64,000 nucleotides of DNA, taken from Camelimonas lactis. GTDB lineage: Bacteria; Pseudomonadota; Alphaproteobacteria; Rhizobiales; Beijerinckiaceae. The DNA lies in assembly GCF_004342915.1 (NCBI RefSeq), contig NZ_SLWL01000001.1, positions 124,001 to 188,000 on the forward strand, given 5' to 3'. Shown here one piece after another: positions 33,619 through 43,549 of the stretch; the first letter of the stretch is position 1, and each line of letters starts with the position of its first letter. A program made the translations under genes and the position numbers. The notes beneath the pieces are model-generated. The model was not told the DNA's origin. It searched no databases and saw nothing but the letters and a program-made list of their open reading frames with translations.

Positions 33619-34851
33619 TTAGCCGCCTGAAGGGGCGGGGCCTTCCGCCGCCTTCACAGGGTCAGCCTGCGCTGGCTTGCCGCCTGACAGGATGCCGCCG
33701 AGCGACAGGGCCTTGCTGAAGCCGCTGGTCGAGGGCGCTTCCGCGGCGGCGTTCAGCGGCTGGGCGGACGCATCCGCCGAAGCGGCGGTCACCGAGCCGG
33801 TGGCGACCGGATCGGCGTTGGCCGGGGTCGTGGCGGGACGCGGGGTCATCGCCACGGCGGCGCGCGCCGGCGCGCTATCCGGCATTTCGATTTCCTGCGG
33901 GGCGCTGGCCAGGGCTTCCGGGCGGCTGATGTCGCCCGAGAAGCGGGTGGGGCGGGAGAAGGACAGCACCGAGCCGCCTTCGCCACGGAACGAGGGGTGC
34001 TGGCCGCCATCCTGATAGACCAGCCGCACGGCCTTGGCGCCCGTGGCGACCAGCTCGGCGACCTTCTGGTCGTCGCTTGCCCGCTTCTGGGCCAGAGCCT
34101 GGGCGATGGCTGGCTGTTCCGTCGCGCCGCAGCTCGCCGACCGGGAGCCGAAGACGTAGCGCTTGTTGCAGACGCCAACGACCGGGATCTGCTTCGTCAC
34201 CTCGAAATAGTCCGAGCCTTCCTTCAGATTGCGCCAGAACTCGATATTTGGATCGTTGCGATAGCGGGCCAGGTTCTGCGGCGTCATCCGGAACGGATAG
34301 GACTGGAACTGGAAGGCGCGCTGGCCGCCGGCGAAGGCCTCACGGCCAATGGCGTAGATCTCGGCGATCTGCGCGTCGGTCATCGAGAAGCAGCCCGCTG
34401 ACGAACAGGCGCCGTGCACCATCAGATAGCGGCCGGTGCGCCCGTACGCCCGGTCGTAGGCGTTGGGAAAGCCGGTGTCGAACGACAGATAGAAACTGGA
34501 GTTCGGATTCATCTGCGTCGGGGTGATGGTGTAGAACCCTTCCGGCGCCTGACGGTCGCCCTCGCGGATCTTCGGCCCGAGCTGGCCGGACCAGCGGCAG
34601 ATCGGATAGGTCTTCAGCAGCGCGTATTCGCCTTTGCCGTCGCGTTTCCAGATCTCCAGCTCCGCTTCCTTCTTGTAGGAGCGGATGAGAATTGGCGCAG
34701 CCGGGCTCATGCCCTTTTCCTGCATCAGCGCGACGGTTTTGGGGGGAATGGGAGCCCGGGCCCGGGCGCTGCCCGGGCCGCCGTCCTGGCACGCCGCCAG
34801 CGCCAGCGCCGCGGCTGCGAACAGGGTGGTGCGGATGACAAGCTTCAACAT
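33619..34851 (-). CDS. L,D-transpeptidase (YkuD) lipoprotein with long C-terminal tail
   Basis: 410 residues from ATG 34851, which begins a lipoprotein signal peptide (LFAAAALALAAC; Cys20). The YkuD domain spans about residues 50-180: KKEAELEIWKRDG, then GLxPK-type substrate region, and the active-site motif MVHGACSSAGCFSMTD with His and catalytic Cys. Such enzymes form 3-3 crosslinks in peptidoglycan or attach proteins to it. Residues about 190-290 continue as a conserved extension (SFPFRMTP-like), and the last 110 are Ala/Pro-rich and probably disordered. An outer-membrane-anchored form is expected. Located between transglycosylase and accA. Confidence 0.88.
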   Translation of the reverse strand: MLKLVIRTTLFAAAALALAACQDGGPGSARARAPIPPKTVALMQEKGMSPAAPILIRSYKKEAELEIWKRDGKGEYALLKTYPICRWSGQLGPKIREGDRQAPEGFYTITPTQMNPNSSFYLSFDTGFPNAYDRAYGRTGRYLMVHGACSSAGCFSMTDAQIAEIYAIGREAFAGGQRAFQFQSYPFRMTPQNLARYRNDPNIEFWRNLKEGSDYFEVTKQIPVVGVCNKRYVFGSRSASCGATEQPAIAQALAQKRASDDQKVAELVATGAKAVRLVYQDGGQHPSFRGEGGSVLSFSRPTRFSGDISRPEALASAPQEIEMPDSAPARAAVAMTPRPATTPANADPVATGSVTAASADASAQPLNAAAEAPSTSGFSKALSLGGILSGGKPAQADPVKAAEGPAPSGG

Positions 34852-35197
34852 CTTCCCAGGTCCACTCTCAAGCGATGTCCAATCAGCCTGCGGAGGCGCC
34901 GCCTGATTGGACATCACTGCCGCCGTCGTCACCCATGCCCACGCCATGGGCCTTTCCGGTCCATGACCCCATTCAACCTTGTACCGCCAGGACCTTACCA
35001 GGACCTTACGCGCGGCGCCGTTGCGGGCTGTCCGGGGCGCGCCAGGCGCCACAGGCGGCCCCGCGGCGGGAACAGGCCTGCGCGCCCGGCCGGCAGGATG
35101 AGACACCATCAGGCGCCTGTGGGCAATGACTTTTTCCGCGAGGCCGGCGCGCCGCCGCCAGCAGGCGACGGCCTGCCCGTGAGCCTGCCGGCGAATT
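34852..35197 (+). other. 346-base gap between the transpeptidase and accA genes
   Basis: It contains an 11-bp direct duplication (CCAGGACCTTA at 34987 and 34998). No gene seen; the transpeptidase promoter should be here. Confidence 0.4.
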
Positions 35198-36169
35198 TTA
35201 TTTGCGGCCAATCGCCAGGAATTTGTCTTCGCGCGCCTTGCGGATGGCTTGCGGCGTCATGCCGGCGAATTCCTGCAGGGCGGCCGCGACGGCGGCGCCA
35301 GCCGAGCGGATCGCCGCGGCGGGATCGCGATGGGCGCCGCCGGTCGGCTCCGGCACGATGCCGTCGATGATGCCGAACTTCAGCAGGTCCTGGGCGGTGA
35401 TCTTCATGTTGGTGGCCGCGTCCTGGGCCCGGGCGGCGTTGCGCCACAGGATCGAGGCGGAGGCTTCCGGCGAGGCGACGGTGTAGATGGCGTGCTCCAT
35501 CATCAGCACGCGGTTGGCGGCGGCGATCGCCACCGCGCCGCCCGAGCCGCCTTCACCCACCACCAGCGCCACATTGGCGACGCCAAGGCCCAGCGCCTCC
35601 TCGGTGGAGCGGGCGATCGCCTCGGCCTGGCCGCGCTCTTCCGCGCCGATGCCGGGATAGGCGCCTGCCGTATCCACGAACGAGATAACCGGAAGACCGA
35701 AGCGGTCGGCCATTTCCATCAGGCGCACGGCCTTGCGGTAGCCCTCGGGGCGGGCCATGCCGAAGTTGTGGCGCAGGCGCGTTTCGGTGTTCCAGCCTTT
35801 CTCCTGGCCGAGAATGCAGACTGGCTCGCCGCGAAACCGGCCGAAGCCAGTGATGATCGCCTCGTCCTCGCCAAAGGCGCGATCGCCGGCCAGCGGCGTC
35901 ATGTCGGTGATCAGGGCGTCGCAATAATCGCGGAAATGCGGGCGGTTGGGATGGCGCGCCACCATGGTCTTCTGCCACGGCGTCAGCGCCGCGTAGAGAT
36001 CAGACAGCGTCTTGCTGGCGCGCGCCTGCAGGCGGCTGATTTCCTCGTCCAACGCAACGTTTACGTCGCCATCGGCCACGACGCGGAGCTCATCGATCTT
36101 GGCCTCGATCTCGGCGACGGGTTTTTCAAAATCGAGATAGCTTCGCATGGTTGAGACAGCCGCATCCAT
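35198..36169 (-). CDS. accA: Acetyl-CoA carboxylase carboxyltransferase subunit alpha
   Basis: 323 residues, normal for AccA. The segment YLDFEKPVAEIEAKIDELR opens the protein, and crotonase-fold motifs follow: FVDTAGAYPGIGAEERGQAEAIA and GEGGSGGAVAIA for carboxybiotin and acetyl-CoA binding, and MMEHAIYTVASPEASASILW. With AccD it moves CO2 from biotin to acetyl-CoA, the first step of fatty-acid synthesis. The ATG at 36169 has GGAAG 8 bases upstream; an ATG at 36148 gives the more usual N-terminus but lacks such a site. accD is not in the window. Confidence 0.95.
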   Translation of the reverse strand: MDAAVSTMRSYLDFEKPVAEIEAKIDELRVVADGDVNVALDEEISRLQARASKTLSDLYAALTPWQKTMVARHPNRPHFRDYCDALITDMTPLAGDRAFGEDEAIITGFGRFRGEPVCILGQEKGWNTETRLRHNFGMARPEGYRKAVRLMEMADRFGLPVISFVDTAGAYPGIGAEERGQAEAIARSTEEALGLGVANVALVVGEGGSGGAVAIAAANRVLMMEHAIYTVASPEASASILWRNAARAQDAATNMKITAQDLLKFGIIDGIVPEPTGGAHRDPAAAIRSAGAAVAAALQEFAGMTPQAIRKAREDKFLAIGRK

Positions 36170-36516
36170 TCATCTGGCTTCCGCGCCGGCGTGAGGCCGC
36201 GCGGAGCGCGTGGAAAAATCTCCGGCCCGCAGCCGGCGCGAGGGCAGGCGGCCCGCCCTCTGGCCCCAGGGCCGGAATACGGGCGCGGACGGGGCGACAT
36301 AGCACGAACTGCGGGTCCCGTCCCATGGGAATGTGCGGACTGGGCGCCGGGGCAGGACCGCGCCCGCGCATGGAAATGCGCCAATTTGGGCGAAATTCTG
36401 TTCCCGAGGGCGATCGCTGCGGCTAAACGTTTGCGAACCAGAAATTATTCGCATGCGAATAGAGAGTGGACCCGCGCGTCGTTCGCGCCAGCACACAGGC
36501 CCCAGAAGTCCTCGGA
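36170..36516 (+). other. Divergent promoter region of accA and the acyltransferase gene
   Basis: 347 bases between divergent genes. It contains a perfect 16-bp palindrome at 36446-36461. No coding frame is convincing. Confidence 0.45.
36446..36461. promoter_or_regulatory. 16-bp palindrome, possible operator
   Basis: TATTCGCATGCGAATA is a perfect inverted repeat 55 bases upstream of the acyltransferase ATG, in an AT-rich patch. Symmetry and place suggest a dimeric regulator site; no regulator is known. Confidence 0.35.
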
Positions 36517-38172
36517 ATGAACAAACCGGATATCGTCCCTGCGCACGCATCGTCGGCGTGGCCTGTGCCTGCGCCTGAAGCCGTCGCAGGTTCTGGCGTC
36601 GCCGGGCTTTCCGGCTACGCCGGCCCGGTCCGGCCATCCGCCGGCCGCATCGCGGCGCTGCAATATCTGCGCGCCATCGCGGCGCTGATGGTTGTCGGTT
36701 ACCACGCATCCCACTATCTCGCCTATTTTCGCAAGCCGGCTGGCCCCATCCACCTCTGGGAAAGCACCCTGGGCATGTGGGGCGTGGCGCTGTTTTTCGC
36801 CCTGTCGGGCTATCTGATGGCGCGGCTGGCGCCGGTGACCCCGCCGGGCCGCTTTCTGCTGCACCGGGTGGCGCGCATCTATCCGGTGTATTTCGTCGCC
36901 ATCGCCGTATTTTTCGCGCTGTCGCCGGTGATCGTCGGCCATGTGTTCACGCCGCGCTTTCTGCCCAGCACGCTGGTTCCCGTCGGGCCCGCCGGCTACA
37001 CCCTGGGCGTCGAGTGGACGCTGCTCTACGAGCTGACCTTCTATGTCTTCATTTTTCTGCTGATCGCGGGCGGCCAGGTCCGGGCGATTCCGGGCGTCGC
37101 CATCGGCTGGATCGCGCTGGTCATCGGCTGGCGGCTGGCGTTCGGCGAGCCGGCGTCCCTGGAAATGCCGGTGATCTACCAGTTGCCGGCGTCATCGGCC
37201 AATATCGGCTTTGCCTGTGGCCTGCTGGTTCCGGCGGTGACCAGGCGCCTGCGCGTGCATCCGGCCTGGATGCTGGCGGGGCTGGGCGTGCTGCTGCTGG
37301 ACATCGGCGGGGTGATACCGGCGGACCGGACCATCGCCGGCGCGGTGAGCGCGCTGATGATCGCCGCGGCCCTGGGCGCGCAGCCTTCAGGCGGCGGGCT
37401 CGCCGGCCGCATCGGCATCAGCCTCGGCGACGCCAGCTACGCCATTTATCTGGTGCATGTGCCGGTGCTGGTCGCCGTGTTCCGCTGGTTGCCGGCGGCA
37501 GTTCCGCTCCCGGCGGCCTGGTGCGTCGCCTTTATCGCGGCGGTTCTCGTCGGCCAGCTTTTCGGCGCCATTGACCTGCGCATGTACCAGCGCCTGAAGC
37601 GTCGCATCGACGCTTTGGGCGAAACGCGGGCGCTGCGCCTGGCCTGGGTCTACGCCGGGTTCTTCGCCGTCATCGCCAGCTGGGGCGCGGCGACCCATCT
37701 CATCGACCAGCGGCAGTCGGATCGGGCCGCCGCGGCGCTGGGGCTGATCGCCAGTAATGGCGCGCTGGACGACGCGGCGACCCCGAAGGCGCTCAACGCC
37801 CGGCTCGCCGCCGCGGACAGGGACTTCACGACGCCACACGGGGCCATCGACCAGACGCAGCGCCTGCCGGACGACAAAATCGCGGTGCAGGGCTGGGCCA
37901 TTGATCTGGCCAGGCCCGATGTCCGCGCCTGGATCGCTGTCTATTGCGATGGCCGCCAGATCGGCTGGGCGGAGCGCACGCGCCTGCGCCGGGCCGAGGC
38001 GGCGCAGCTGGCGGCGGAAACCGGCGCGGACGCCCGGTCGCTGGCGAAAACGCGTTTTGGCTTCACCTTGGCGACGCAGGCCAGCGTCTGCCCGGCCGGG
38101 GCGCGCCTGACGGTGATCGCCGCCGATGCCGGCGGCCGGGCTTTCGCGCTGCCGGCGGCCACGGCGCCGTAA
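36517..38172 (+). CDS. Acyltransferase-3 membrane protein with extra C-terminal domain
   Basis: 551 residues from ATG 36517; the frame opens at a GTG 17 codons earlier. After a polar Pro/Ala-rich N-terminus, LQYLRAIAALMVVGYHASHY (first helix, with Arg and the catalytic-type His) and GVALFFALSGYLMARL mark an acyltransferase-3 domain with about ten membrane segments up to residue 400. RFLLHRVARIYPVYF is the family's conserved second region. After a last membrane helix (about 395-415) a soluble domain of about 140 residues follows, with KIAVQGWAIDLARPDVRAWI and GRQIGWAERTR. It probably modifies an exported glycan. The fused domain's function is unknown. Confidence 0.85.
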   Translation: MNKPDIVPAHASSAWPVPAPEAVAGSGVAGLSGYAGPVRPSAGRIAALQYLRAIAALMVVGYHASHYLAYFRKPAGPIHLWESTLGMWGVALFFALSGYLMARLAPVTPPGRFLLHRVARIYPVYFVAIAVFFALSPVIVGHVFTPRFLPSTLVPVGPAGYTLGVEWTLLYELTFYVFIFLLIAGGQVRAIPGVAIGWIALVIGWRLAFGEPASLEMPVIYQLPASSANIGFACGLLVPAVTRRLRVHPAWMLAGLGVLLLDIGGVIPADRTIAGAVSALMIAAALGAQPSGGGLAGRIGISLGDASYAIYLVHVPVLVAVFRWLPAAVPLPAAWCVAFIAAVLVGQLFGAIDLRMYQRLKRRIDALGETRALRLAWVYAGFFAVIASWGAATHLIDQRQSDRAAAALGLIASNGALDDAATPKALNARLAAADRDFTTPHGAIDQTQRLPDDKIAVQGWAIDLARPDVRAWIAVYCDGRQIGWAERTRLRRAEAAQLAAETGADARSLAKTRFGFTLATQASVCPAGARLTVIAADAGGRAFALPAATAP

Positions 38173-38209
38173 CGGGCGCCATGAGGACCGGAGGCGCGTC
38201 CGCGCCGGA

Positions 38210-38968
38210 TCAGCGGGGATGCGGCGGACCATCGTGGGACAGCGCGCCGCCGGCCCCCGGGGCCAGCACCGGCTGGAAACGCACCACCCTTCGCTGGCGG
38301 GTCACCTGGATTGGCCGGTGCAGCTGCTTGCTGGCCTCCACCACATGCACGCCGGCGAAGGGCAGGCCAAGGCCGCCGCAGACCTTTTCCCAGCCGGCGG
38401 CCGAACGCAGCATCAGGCGGTCGCGGAACGGCGGCATGTACAGCGTGTCCAGCCAGTGCTCGGGCGAGAACAGCGCCTGGCGCAGCAGATGGCGCAGCTG
38501 GGGCCGGCTCCAGGGCTGGCCATGGCCGAAGGGCGTGCTGTCGCTGCGCGCCCAGGCGCCGCGCCGGTTCGGCGCCACCAGCATCAGCCGGCCGCCGGGA
38601 CTGAGCGCCCGCCAGACCTCCGACAACACCTCGGTTGGCGAATCGGCGTGCTCCAGCGCGTGGACCAGCAGCACCCGGTCATAGGCGGCGTCCGGCAGCG
38701 GCAGCATGGCGGCGTCCACCAGCGCGGAGGCGCTGAGCCCCGAGGCAGGCCAGTTCACCACGCCCTGGGCCGCCGGCATGAAGGCGGCGACCCGCTCCGC
38801 GCCGTCGCTCACCAGCGGCAGATACGGGGTGGCGTAGCCAAGGCCAAGCACGCGCAGGCCGCGCGCTGACGGCCACAACGAAGCCGCCGCGCGGCCAATG
38901 ATCTGGCTGGCGGCGCGACCGGTCGCGGTGGCGTAGAAGGCCCGCAGGTCAACCACGTCTATCGGCAT
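38210..38968 (-). CDS. SAM-dependent methyltransferase (class I, type 11)
   Basis: 252 residues from ATG 38968, with GGAGG 4 bases upstream. GLRVLGLGYATPYLPLVSDG is a variant of the SAM-binding motif I (GLG instead of GxGxG), and YDRVLLVHALEHADSPTEVL with LSPGGRLMLVAPNRRG are motifs II-III of type-11 methyltransferases. Alphaproteobacterial homologues are typically encoded divergently beside gloB, as here. The substrate is unknown. The C-terminal third is specific to this group. It converges on the acyltransferase gene with a 37-base gap. Confidence 0.85.
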   Translation of the reverse strand: MPIDVVDLRAFYATATGRAASQIIGRAAASLWPSARGLRVLGLGYATPYLPLVSDGAERVAAFMPAAQGVVNWPASGLSASALVDAAMLPLPDAAYDRVLLVHALEHADSPTEVLSEVWRALSPGGRLMLVAPNRRGAWARSDSTPFGHGQPWSRPQLRHLLRQALFSPEHWLDTLYMPPFRDRLMLRSAAGWEKVCGGLGLPFAGVHVVEASKQLHRPIQVTRQRRVVRFQPVLAPGAGGALSHDGPPHPR

Positions 38969-39080
38969 GTCGCCTCCGTTCACACCGGCGTGGGGGCGGA
39001 ATCATACATCCCCATGTGGTGATATCGCGCCATTATGAGGCCACAGGCGTTGACGGCGCGCCCCTTCGCGGTCACCTGTT

Positions 39081-39150
39081 AACCATACCGGGCGTTTGCC
39101 TGCCGTTGCAGGGCAAACCATACCGGAAGTTTGCCTGCTGTTGCAGGGCG
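39081..39150 (+). repeat. 35-bp tandem duplication upstream of gloB
   Basis: Units 39081-39115 and 39116-39150 differ at about four positions. Each contains GTTTGCC and a TGC...GCAGGGC arm, so each can fold into a short hairpin. It ends 23 bases before the gloB start. Confidence 0.8.
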
Positions 39151-39173
39151 CAACTGACAAGCGAGAGATCTGC

Positions 39174-39941
39174 ATGCCAGCCGAATTCCACGTTTTTCCC
39201 TGTCTGTCCGATAATATCGGCGTTCTGATGCGCGACAAGGAGACGGGCGCCTGCGCTTCCATTGATGCGCCGGAGGCGGAGCCGATCCTCGCGGCGCTGG
39301 AGCAGACGGGCTGGAAGCTCACCGACATCCTCGTCACCCACAAGCACCCGGATCATGTCGCCGGCGTCGCCGAACTGAAGGAGCGCTTCGGCGCCCGCGT
39401 TGTCGCCCCCGTGCGTGAGGCTGAATTCGTGCCGGAGGCTGATCTGTTCGTGAACCAGGGCGACACGGTGATGGTTGGCTCCCTGTCGGGAACGGTGCTG
39501 TTCACGCCGGGGCACACGGCCGGGCATATTTCCTATTATTTCGCCGGCGCGCGGGCCCTGTTCGCCGGCGACACCCTGTTTGCCCTCGGCTGCGGCCGCC
39601 TGCTGGAAGGCTCGCCGGAGGACATGTGGCGCTCGCTGCAGAAGCTGGCGGCGTTGCCCGATGACACCCAGGTGTTCTGCGGCCATGAATACACGCTGTC
39701 GAACGCCCGTTTCGCCCTTGCCGCCGACCCGGACAACGCGGCGCTGAAACTGCGCGCCGCCGTGGTGGAAGGCCAGCGCGCCGATGGCCAGCTGACCGTG
39801 CCGTCGCTGTTGCGCGACGAAAAGGCCACCAACCCCTTCCTGCGCGCCGACCAGCCGGCGCTGGCCGCCGCGGTTGATCTGGACGGCTCGGACCCGGTCG
39901 CCGTGTTCGCCGCCCTGCGTGAGTGGAAGAACAACTTCTGA
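39174..39941 (+). CDS. gloB: Hydroxyacylglutathione hydrolase (glyoxalase II)
   Basis: 255 residues from ATG 39174, preceded by GAGAG. The metallo-beta-lactamase motif is THKHPDH at residues 55-61 (binding both metals); later ligands are His in TPGHTAGH, Asp in FAGDTLF and His in CGHEYT. The C-terminal HAGH domain is present (RDEKATNPFLR). It hydrolyses S-lactoylglutathione to lactate and glutathione, the second step of methylglyoxal detoxification. No gloA lies beside it. Divergent from the methyltransferase gene, with a 35-bp duplication between. Confidence 0.94.
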   Translation: MPAEFHVFPCLSDNIGVLMRDKETGACASIDAPEAEPILAALEQTGWKLTDILVTHKHPDHVAGVAELKERFGARVVAPVREAEFVPEADLFVNQGDTVMVGSLSGTVLFTPGHTAGHISYYFAGARALFAGDTLFALGCGRLLEGSPEDMWRSLQKLAALPDDTQVFCGHEYTLSNARFALAADPDNAALKLRAAVVEGQRADGQLTVPSLLRDEKATNPFLRADQPALAAAVDLDGSDPVAVFAALREWKNNF

Positions 39942-40187
39942 CGGGCGCCGTCCGCTGGCGCTTCCGCAGCGGCGGATCAATGCGCGATTTGCCAGGCCCA
40001 GACCCGCGTGAGGTATTTCCTTTCGGGGTTTCCATCCACTGGCGGGCCTGGCCAGATCCTGGTGAGCGGGGCTTGCCGGGATGCAGGAAAGACAACGAAG
40101 CAAGAAAGACGGCCGGGAGCGGCGGCGAAGCAGCGCCCCCAGGAAGCTCTGGCCGGCCAGACGGTTCCGCCGACCGGCAGGTCAGGC

Positions 40188-40619
40188 TCAGTCGCCGTAG
40201 CTGAGCATGGCCATGCGGCCGGTCAGCACCACCACGCCGGTGTCCTCATCGACGATCTGGCCGTCGAGCCGCACCAGATGGCCCCGGCTTTTCGGCTCGA
40301 TCGCCGTTACCTCCCATTCCAGACGCAGCCGGTGATTGGCCGGGCAGGGCGCCTTGAACTGCACCGCGTAATCCACGCCCACATAGCCGCGCGCCGAATC
40401 CGGCTCCGCCGACGGCCAGCCCTGGCTCACCGCGCCGGCGAGCAGGGCGGAGGTGTGGGCGCCGCTGGCGAACAGGCCGCCGAAGCGGGTGCGGGCGGCG
40501 TAAGCCTCGTCATGGTGCAGGGGATTGAAATCGCCCACGAGCGTGGCGCCCGCGCGGATGGCGTCGGCGTCCAGCGTCAGCCAGCTTTGCTTGCGCGCGC
40601 CCACATGAAACGTGACCAT
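40188..40619 (-). CDS. MaoC-like hot-dog dehydratase
   Basis: 143 residues from ATG 40619, with AGGGAG 7-8 bases upstream; an ATG at 40640 is possible. The hydratase-2 motif is clear: GDFNPLHHDEAYAARTRFG, with catalytic Asp and His, followed by GLFASGAHTSALL. The single hot-dog domain and the ending GRMAMLSY are typical of MaoC/(R)-enoyl-CoA hydratases. It may act on enoyl-CoA in fatty-acid oxidation or feed PHB synthesis; the exact substrate is not evident. Located just downstream of the secA terminator, but its own transcript. Confidence 0.87.
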   Translation of the reverse strand: MVTFHVGARKQSWLTLDADAIRAGATLVGDFNPLHHDEAYAARTRFGGLFASGAHTSALLAGAVSQGWPSAEPDSARGYVGVDYAVQFKAPCPANHRLRLEWEVTAIEPKSRGHLVRLDGQIVDEDTGVVVLTGRMAMLSYGD

Positions 40620-40690
40620 TCCTGTCTCCCTGTTGTTCATGATTTTTCAGGCGTCGCGCTGGAGCCGGATCAGCCCGCCGCGCGCTCACG

Positions 40691-40719
40691 GAAAAGGCGG
40701 CCCGTTTGCGGGGCCGCCT
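40691..40719 (-). terminator. Terminator of secA
   Basis: Stem AGGCGGCCC / GGGCCGCCT with a 7-base loop; on the minus strand it is followed by TTTTCC. It lies about 26 bases after the secA stop. Confidence 0.85.
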
Positions 40720-40744
40720 CGTATCAGGTCGCCTTTGGGTCGCT

Positions 40745-43549
40745 TCAGGAAAGCTGGCCGTGGCAGTGCTTGTACTTCTTGCCGGAGCCGCAGGGGCAGG
40801 GGTCGTTGCGGCCGACGCGGCCCCAGGTGGCGGGATCGCCGGGGTCACGGGCGCCGGCTGGCGCCTCGGCGCCCTGGGGCAACTGCGGCAGATAACCTGC
40901 GGTGATGAAGTCCTGGCTGACGTTGAAGTCGTCCTGGCCGGTGAGCGGATCGAGGTGATGCCCCTCCATCGGCGGCAGCGACGGCTCCGGCGGCGCCTCG
41001 AACATCACTTCCACGCGCATCAGCTGGGCGGTGACCTGCTCGCGCAGGCCGGCGATGAGCTGGTCGAACAGCTGGAAGGCTTCAGCCTTGTATTCATTGA
41101 GCGGGTCGCGCTGGGCGAGACCGCGCCAGCCGATGACCTGGCGCAGGTGATCCAGGGTCACCAGGTGTTCGCGCCACAGGTGATCGAGCGATTGCAGCAG
41201 CACCTGCTTCTCGATGTAGGTCATCAGTTCGGGCGAGTTTTTCTCGATCCGGGCCGCGTAGGCCTCGTCTGCCGCCTTGTGCAGACGCTCGCGGATCTCC
41301 TCGTCGGCGATGCCTTCTTCCTTCGCCCAGTCGTCGACCGGCAGGTCGAGATTGAGCCAGCGCTCCACGCCTTCCTTCAGGCCGGCGACATTCCACTGCT
41401 CGGGATAGGCGTCCGGCGGGATGTTGCTGGCGACAATGTCCTCCACGGTCGATTCGCGCATCTCGTCGATGGTTTCACGCACGCTTTCGGCGGCCATGAA
41501 CTCGCGGCGCTGCTCGAACACGACCTTGCGCTGGTCGTTCATGACGTTGTCGTATTTGAGGATGTTCTTGCGCGTGTCGTAGTTGCGCGCCTCCACCTTG
41601 CCCTGGGCCTTGGCGATGGCCTTGTTGATCCAGGGGTGGAAGATGGCCTCGCCGTCCTTCAGGCCAAGGCGCTGCAGCATGCCGTCCATGCGGTCGGAGC
41701 CGAAGATGCGCATCAGCTCGTCCTGCAACGACAGGAAGAAGCGCGACAGGCCCGGGTCGCCCTGACGGCCGGAACGGCCGCGTAGCTGGTTGTCGATGCG
41801 GCGGCTTTCGTGGCGCTCGGTGCCGAGCACGTAGAGGCCGCCAGCTTCCAGCGTCTTCTGCTTCAGACGGGCGACTTCCGCGCGGATTTCTTCCTCGCGG
41901 GCAGTCCGCTCCGGGCCTTCCTCCATGTCGCCCAGCTCATAGGCGATGCGCATGTCGGCGTTGCCGCCGAGCTGGATGTCGGTGCCGCGGCCGGCCATGT
42001 TGGTGGCGAGGGTGATGGCGCCCGGCACGCCAGCCTGGGCGACGATGAACGCCTCCTGCTCGTGGAAGCGGGCGTTCAGCACCGCGAACTGCTTCGACGG
42101 CTTGCCGGTGCGGGCGCCCTCGAACAGCGGATCAAGCACGCGCGGATTGCTGAAATCCATCATGCGCAGGCCCTGTTCCTCAAGGAAGGCGGCCAGCAGC
42201 TCGGACTTCTCGATGGAGGTGGTGCCGACCAGCACCGGCTGGCCGCGCTCCTGCGCCTCGGCGATCTCGGCGGCGATGGCCTGGAATTTTTCGCGCTCGG
42301 TGCGGTAGACCGCGTCGTCCTCGTCAATGCGCTGCACCGGCAGGTTGGTGGGAATCTCCACGACCTGCAGGTTGTAGATGTCGAGGAACTCGTCAGCCTC
42401 GGTGCCGGCGGTGCCGGTCATGCCCGAGAGCTTCCTGTACAGGCGGAAATAATTCTGGAAGGTGATTGAGGCCAGCGTCTGGTTTTCAGGCTGCACCTGC
42501 ACGCCCTCACGGGCCTCCAGCGCCTGGTGCAGGCCTTCCGAATAGCGGCGGCCCTGCATCATGCGGCCGGTGAACTCGTCAATGATGACGACTTCGCCGT
42601 CCTTGACGATGTAGTCCTTGTCGCGGGTGAACAGGGTGTGAGCGCGCAGGGCCTGGTTCACATGGTGCACCAGGGTGGCGTTGGCGGCGTCATAGAGGCT
42701 GCCTTCCTCCATCAGGCCTGCTTCTCGCAGCAGCTCCTCGATGCGCTCGTTGCCCTCCTCGGTCAGCGACACGGAGCGCTGTTTCTCGTCGAGGTCGTAA
42801 TGCTCTTTGGTCAGGTGCGGGATCAGCCGGTCGATCTGGTTGTACAGGTCGGAGCGGTCTTCCAGCGGACCGGAGATGATCAGCGGCGTGCGCGCCTCGT
42901 CGATCAGGATGGAGTCGACCTCGTCGACCACCGCGAAGGCATGACCGCGCTGCGTCATCTGCGCGATGTCATACTTCATGTTGTCGCGCAGGTAATCGAA
43001 GCCGAATTCGTTGTTGGTGCCGTAGGTGATGTCGCAGGCGTAGGCGGCGCGGCGCTCGTCGTCGTCGAGGCCATGAACGATGACGCCGACGCTGAGGCCG
43101 AGGAAGTTGTAAAGCCGGCCCATCCAGGCCGAGTCGCGGCTGGCGAGATAGTCGTTGACCGTGACGTTGTGCACCCCGTCGCCAGGCAGGGCGTTGAGAT
43201 AGGTGGCGAGGGTGGCCACGAGGGTTTTGCCCTCGCCGGTCTTCATTTCGGCGATGGCCCCGTCGTGCAGCACCATGCCGCCGATCAGCTGCACGTCGAA
43301 GTGGCGCTGGCCCAGCACGCGCTTGCCGGCCTCGCGCACCACGGCGAAGGCTTCTTCCAGCAGGTCGTCCAGGGTCTCGCCAGCCGCCAGCCGGGCGCGG
43401 AAATCGTCGGTCTTCTGGCGCAGCTGTTCGTCCGTCAGCTTCGCTATTTCGGGCTCGAGCGCGTTGATGCGCTTGACCCTGGCCTGATAACCCTTGACCC
43501 GACGGTCGTTGACCGAACCAAACAGTTTCTTCGCGAGTGCGCCGAACAT
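40745..43549 (-). CDS. secA: Preprotein translocase ATPase SecA
   Basis: 934 residues from ATG 43549 (AAAGG upstream); the frame extends to 43732 but SecA proteins start [16 protein letters not shown]. Walker A GEGKT is at 105-109, Walker [16 protein letters not shown] follows, and the second nucleotide domain carries GTTSIEKSE and [11 protein letters not shown]. The helical scaffold and C-domain precede the zinc-binding SEC-C tail [16 protein letters not shown] that docks SecB and lipids. It drives protein export through SecYEG. Full length and intact, transcribed alone. Confidence 0.98.
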   Translation of the reverse strand: MFGALAKKLFGSVNDRRVKGYQARVKRINALEPEIAKLTDEQLRQKTDDFRARLAAGETLDDLLEEAFAVVREAGKRVLGQRHFDVQLIGGMVLHDGAIAEMKTGEGKTLVATLATYLNALPGDGVHNVTVNDYLASRDSAWMGRLYNFLGLSVGVIVHGLDDDERRAAYACDITYGTNNEFGFDYLRDNMKYDIAQMTQRGHAFAVVDEVDSILIDEARTPLIISGPLEDRSDLYNQIDRLIPHLTKEHYDLDEKQRSVSLTEEGNERIEELLREAGLMEEGSLYDAANATLVHHVNQALRAHTLFTRDKDYIVKDGEVVIIDEFTGRMMQGRRYSEGLHQALEAREGVQVQPENQTLASITFQNYFRLYRKLSGMTGTAGTEADEFLDIYNLQVVEIPTNLPVQRIDEDDAVYRTEREKFQAIAAEIAEAQERGQPVLVGTTSIEKSELLAAFLEEQGLRMMDFSNPRVLDPLFEGARTGKPSKQFAVLNARFHEQEAFIVAQAGVPGAITLATNMAGRGTDIQLGGNADMRIAYELGDMEEGPERTAREEEIRAEVARLKQKTLEAGGLYVLGTERHESRRIDNQLRGRSGRQGDPGLSRFFLSLQDELMRIFGSDRMDGMLQRLGLKDGEAIFHPWINKAIAKAQGKVEARNYDTRKNILKYDNVMNDQRKVVFEQRREFMAAESVRETIDEMRESTVEDIVASNIPPDAYPEQWNVAGLKEGVERWLNLDLPVDDWAKEEGIADEEIRERLHKAADEAYAARIEKNSPELMTYIEKQVLLQSLDHLWREHLVTLDHLRQVIGWRGLAQRDPLNEYKAEAFQLFDQLIAGLREQVTAQLMRVEVMFEAPPEPSLPPMEGHHLDPLTGQDDFNVSQDFITAGYLPQLPQGAEAPAGARDPGDPATWGRVGRNDPCPCGSGKKYKHCHGQLS

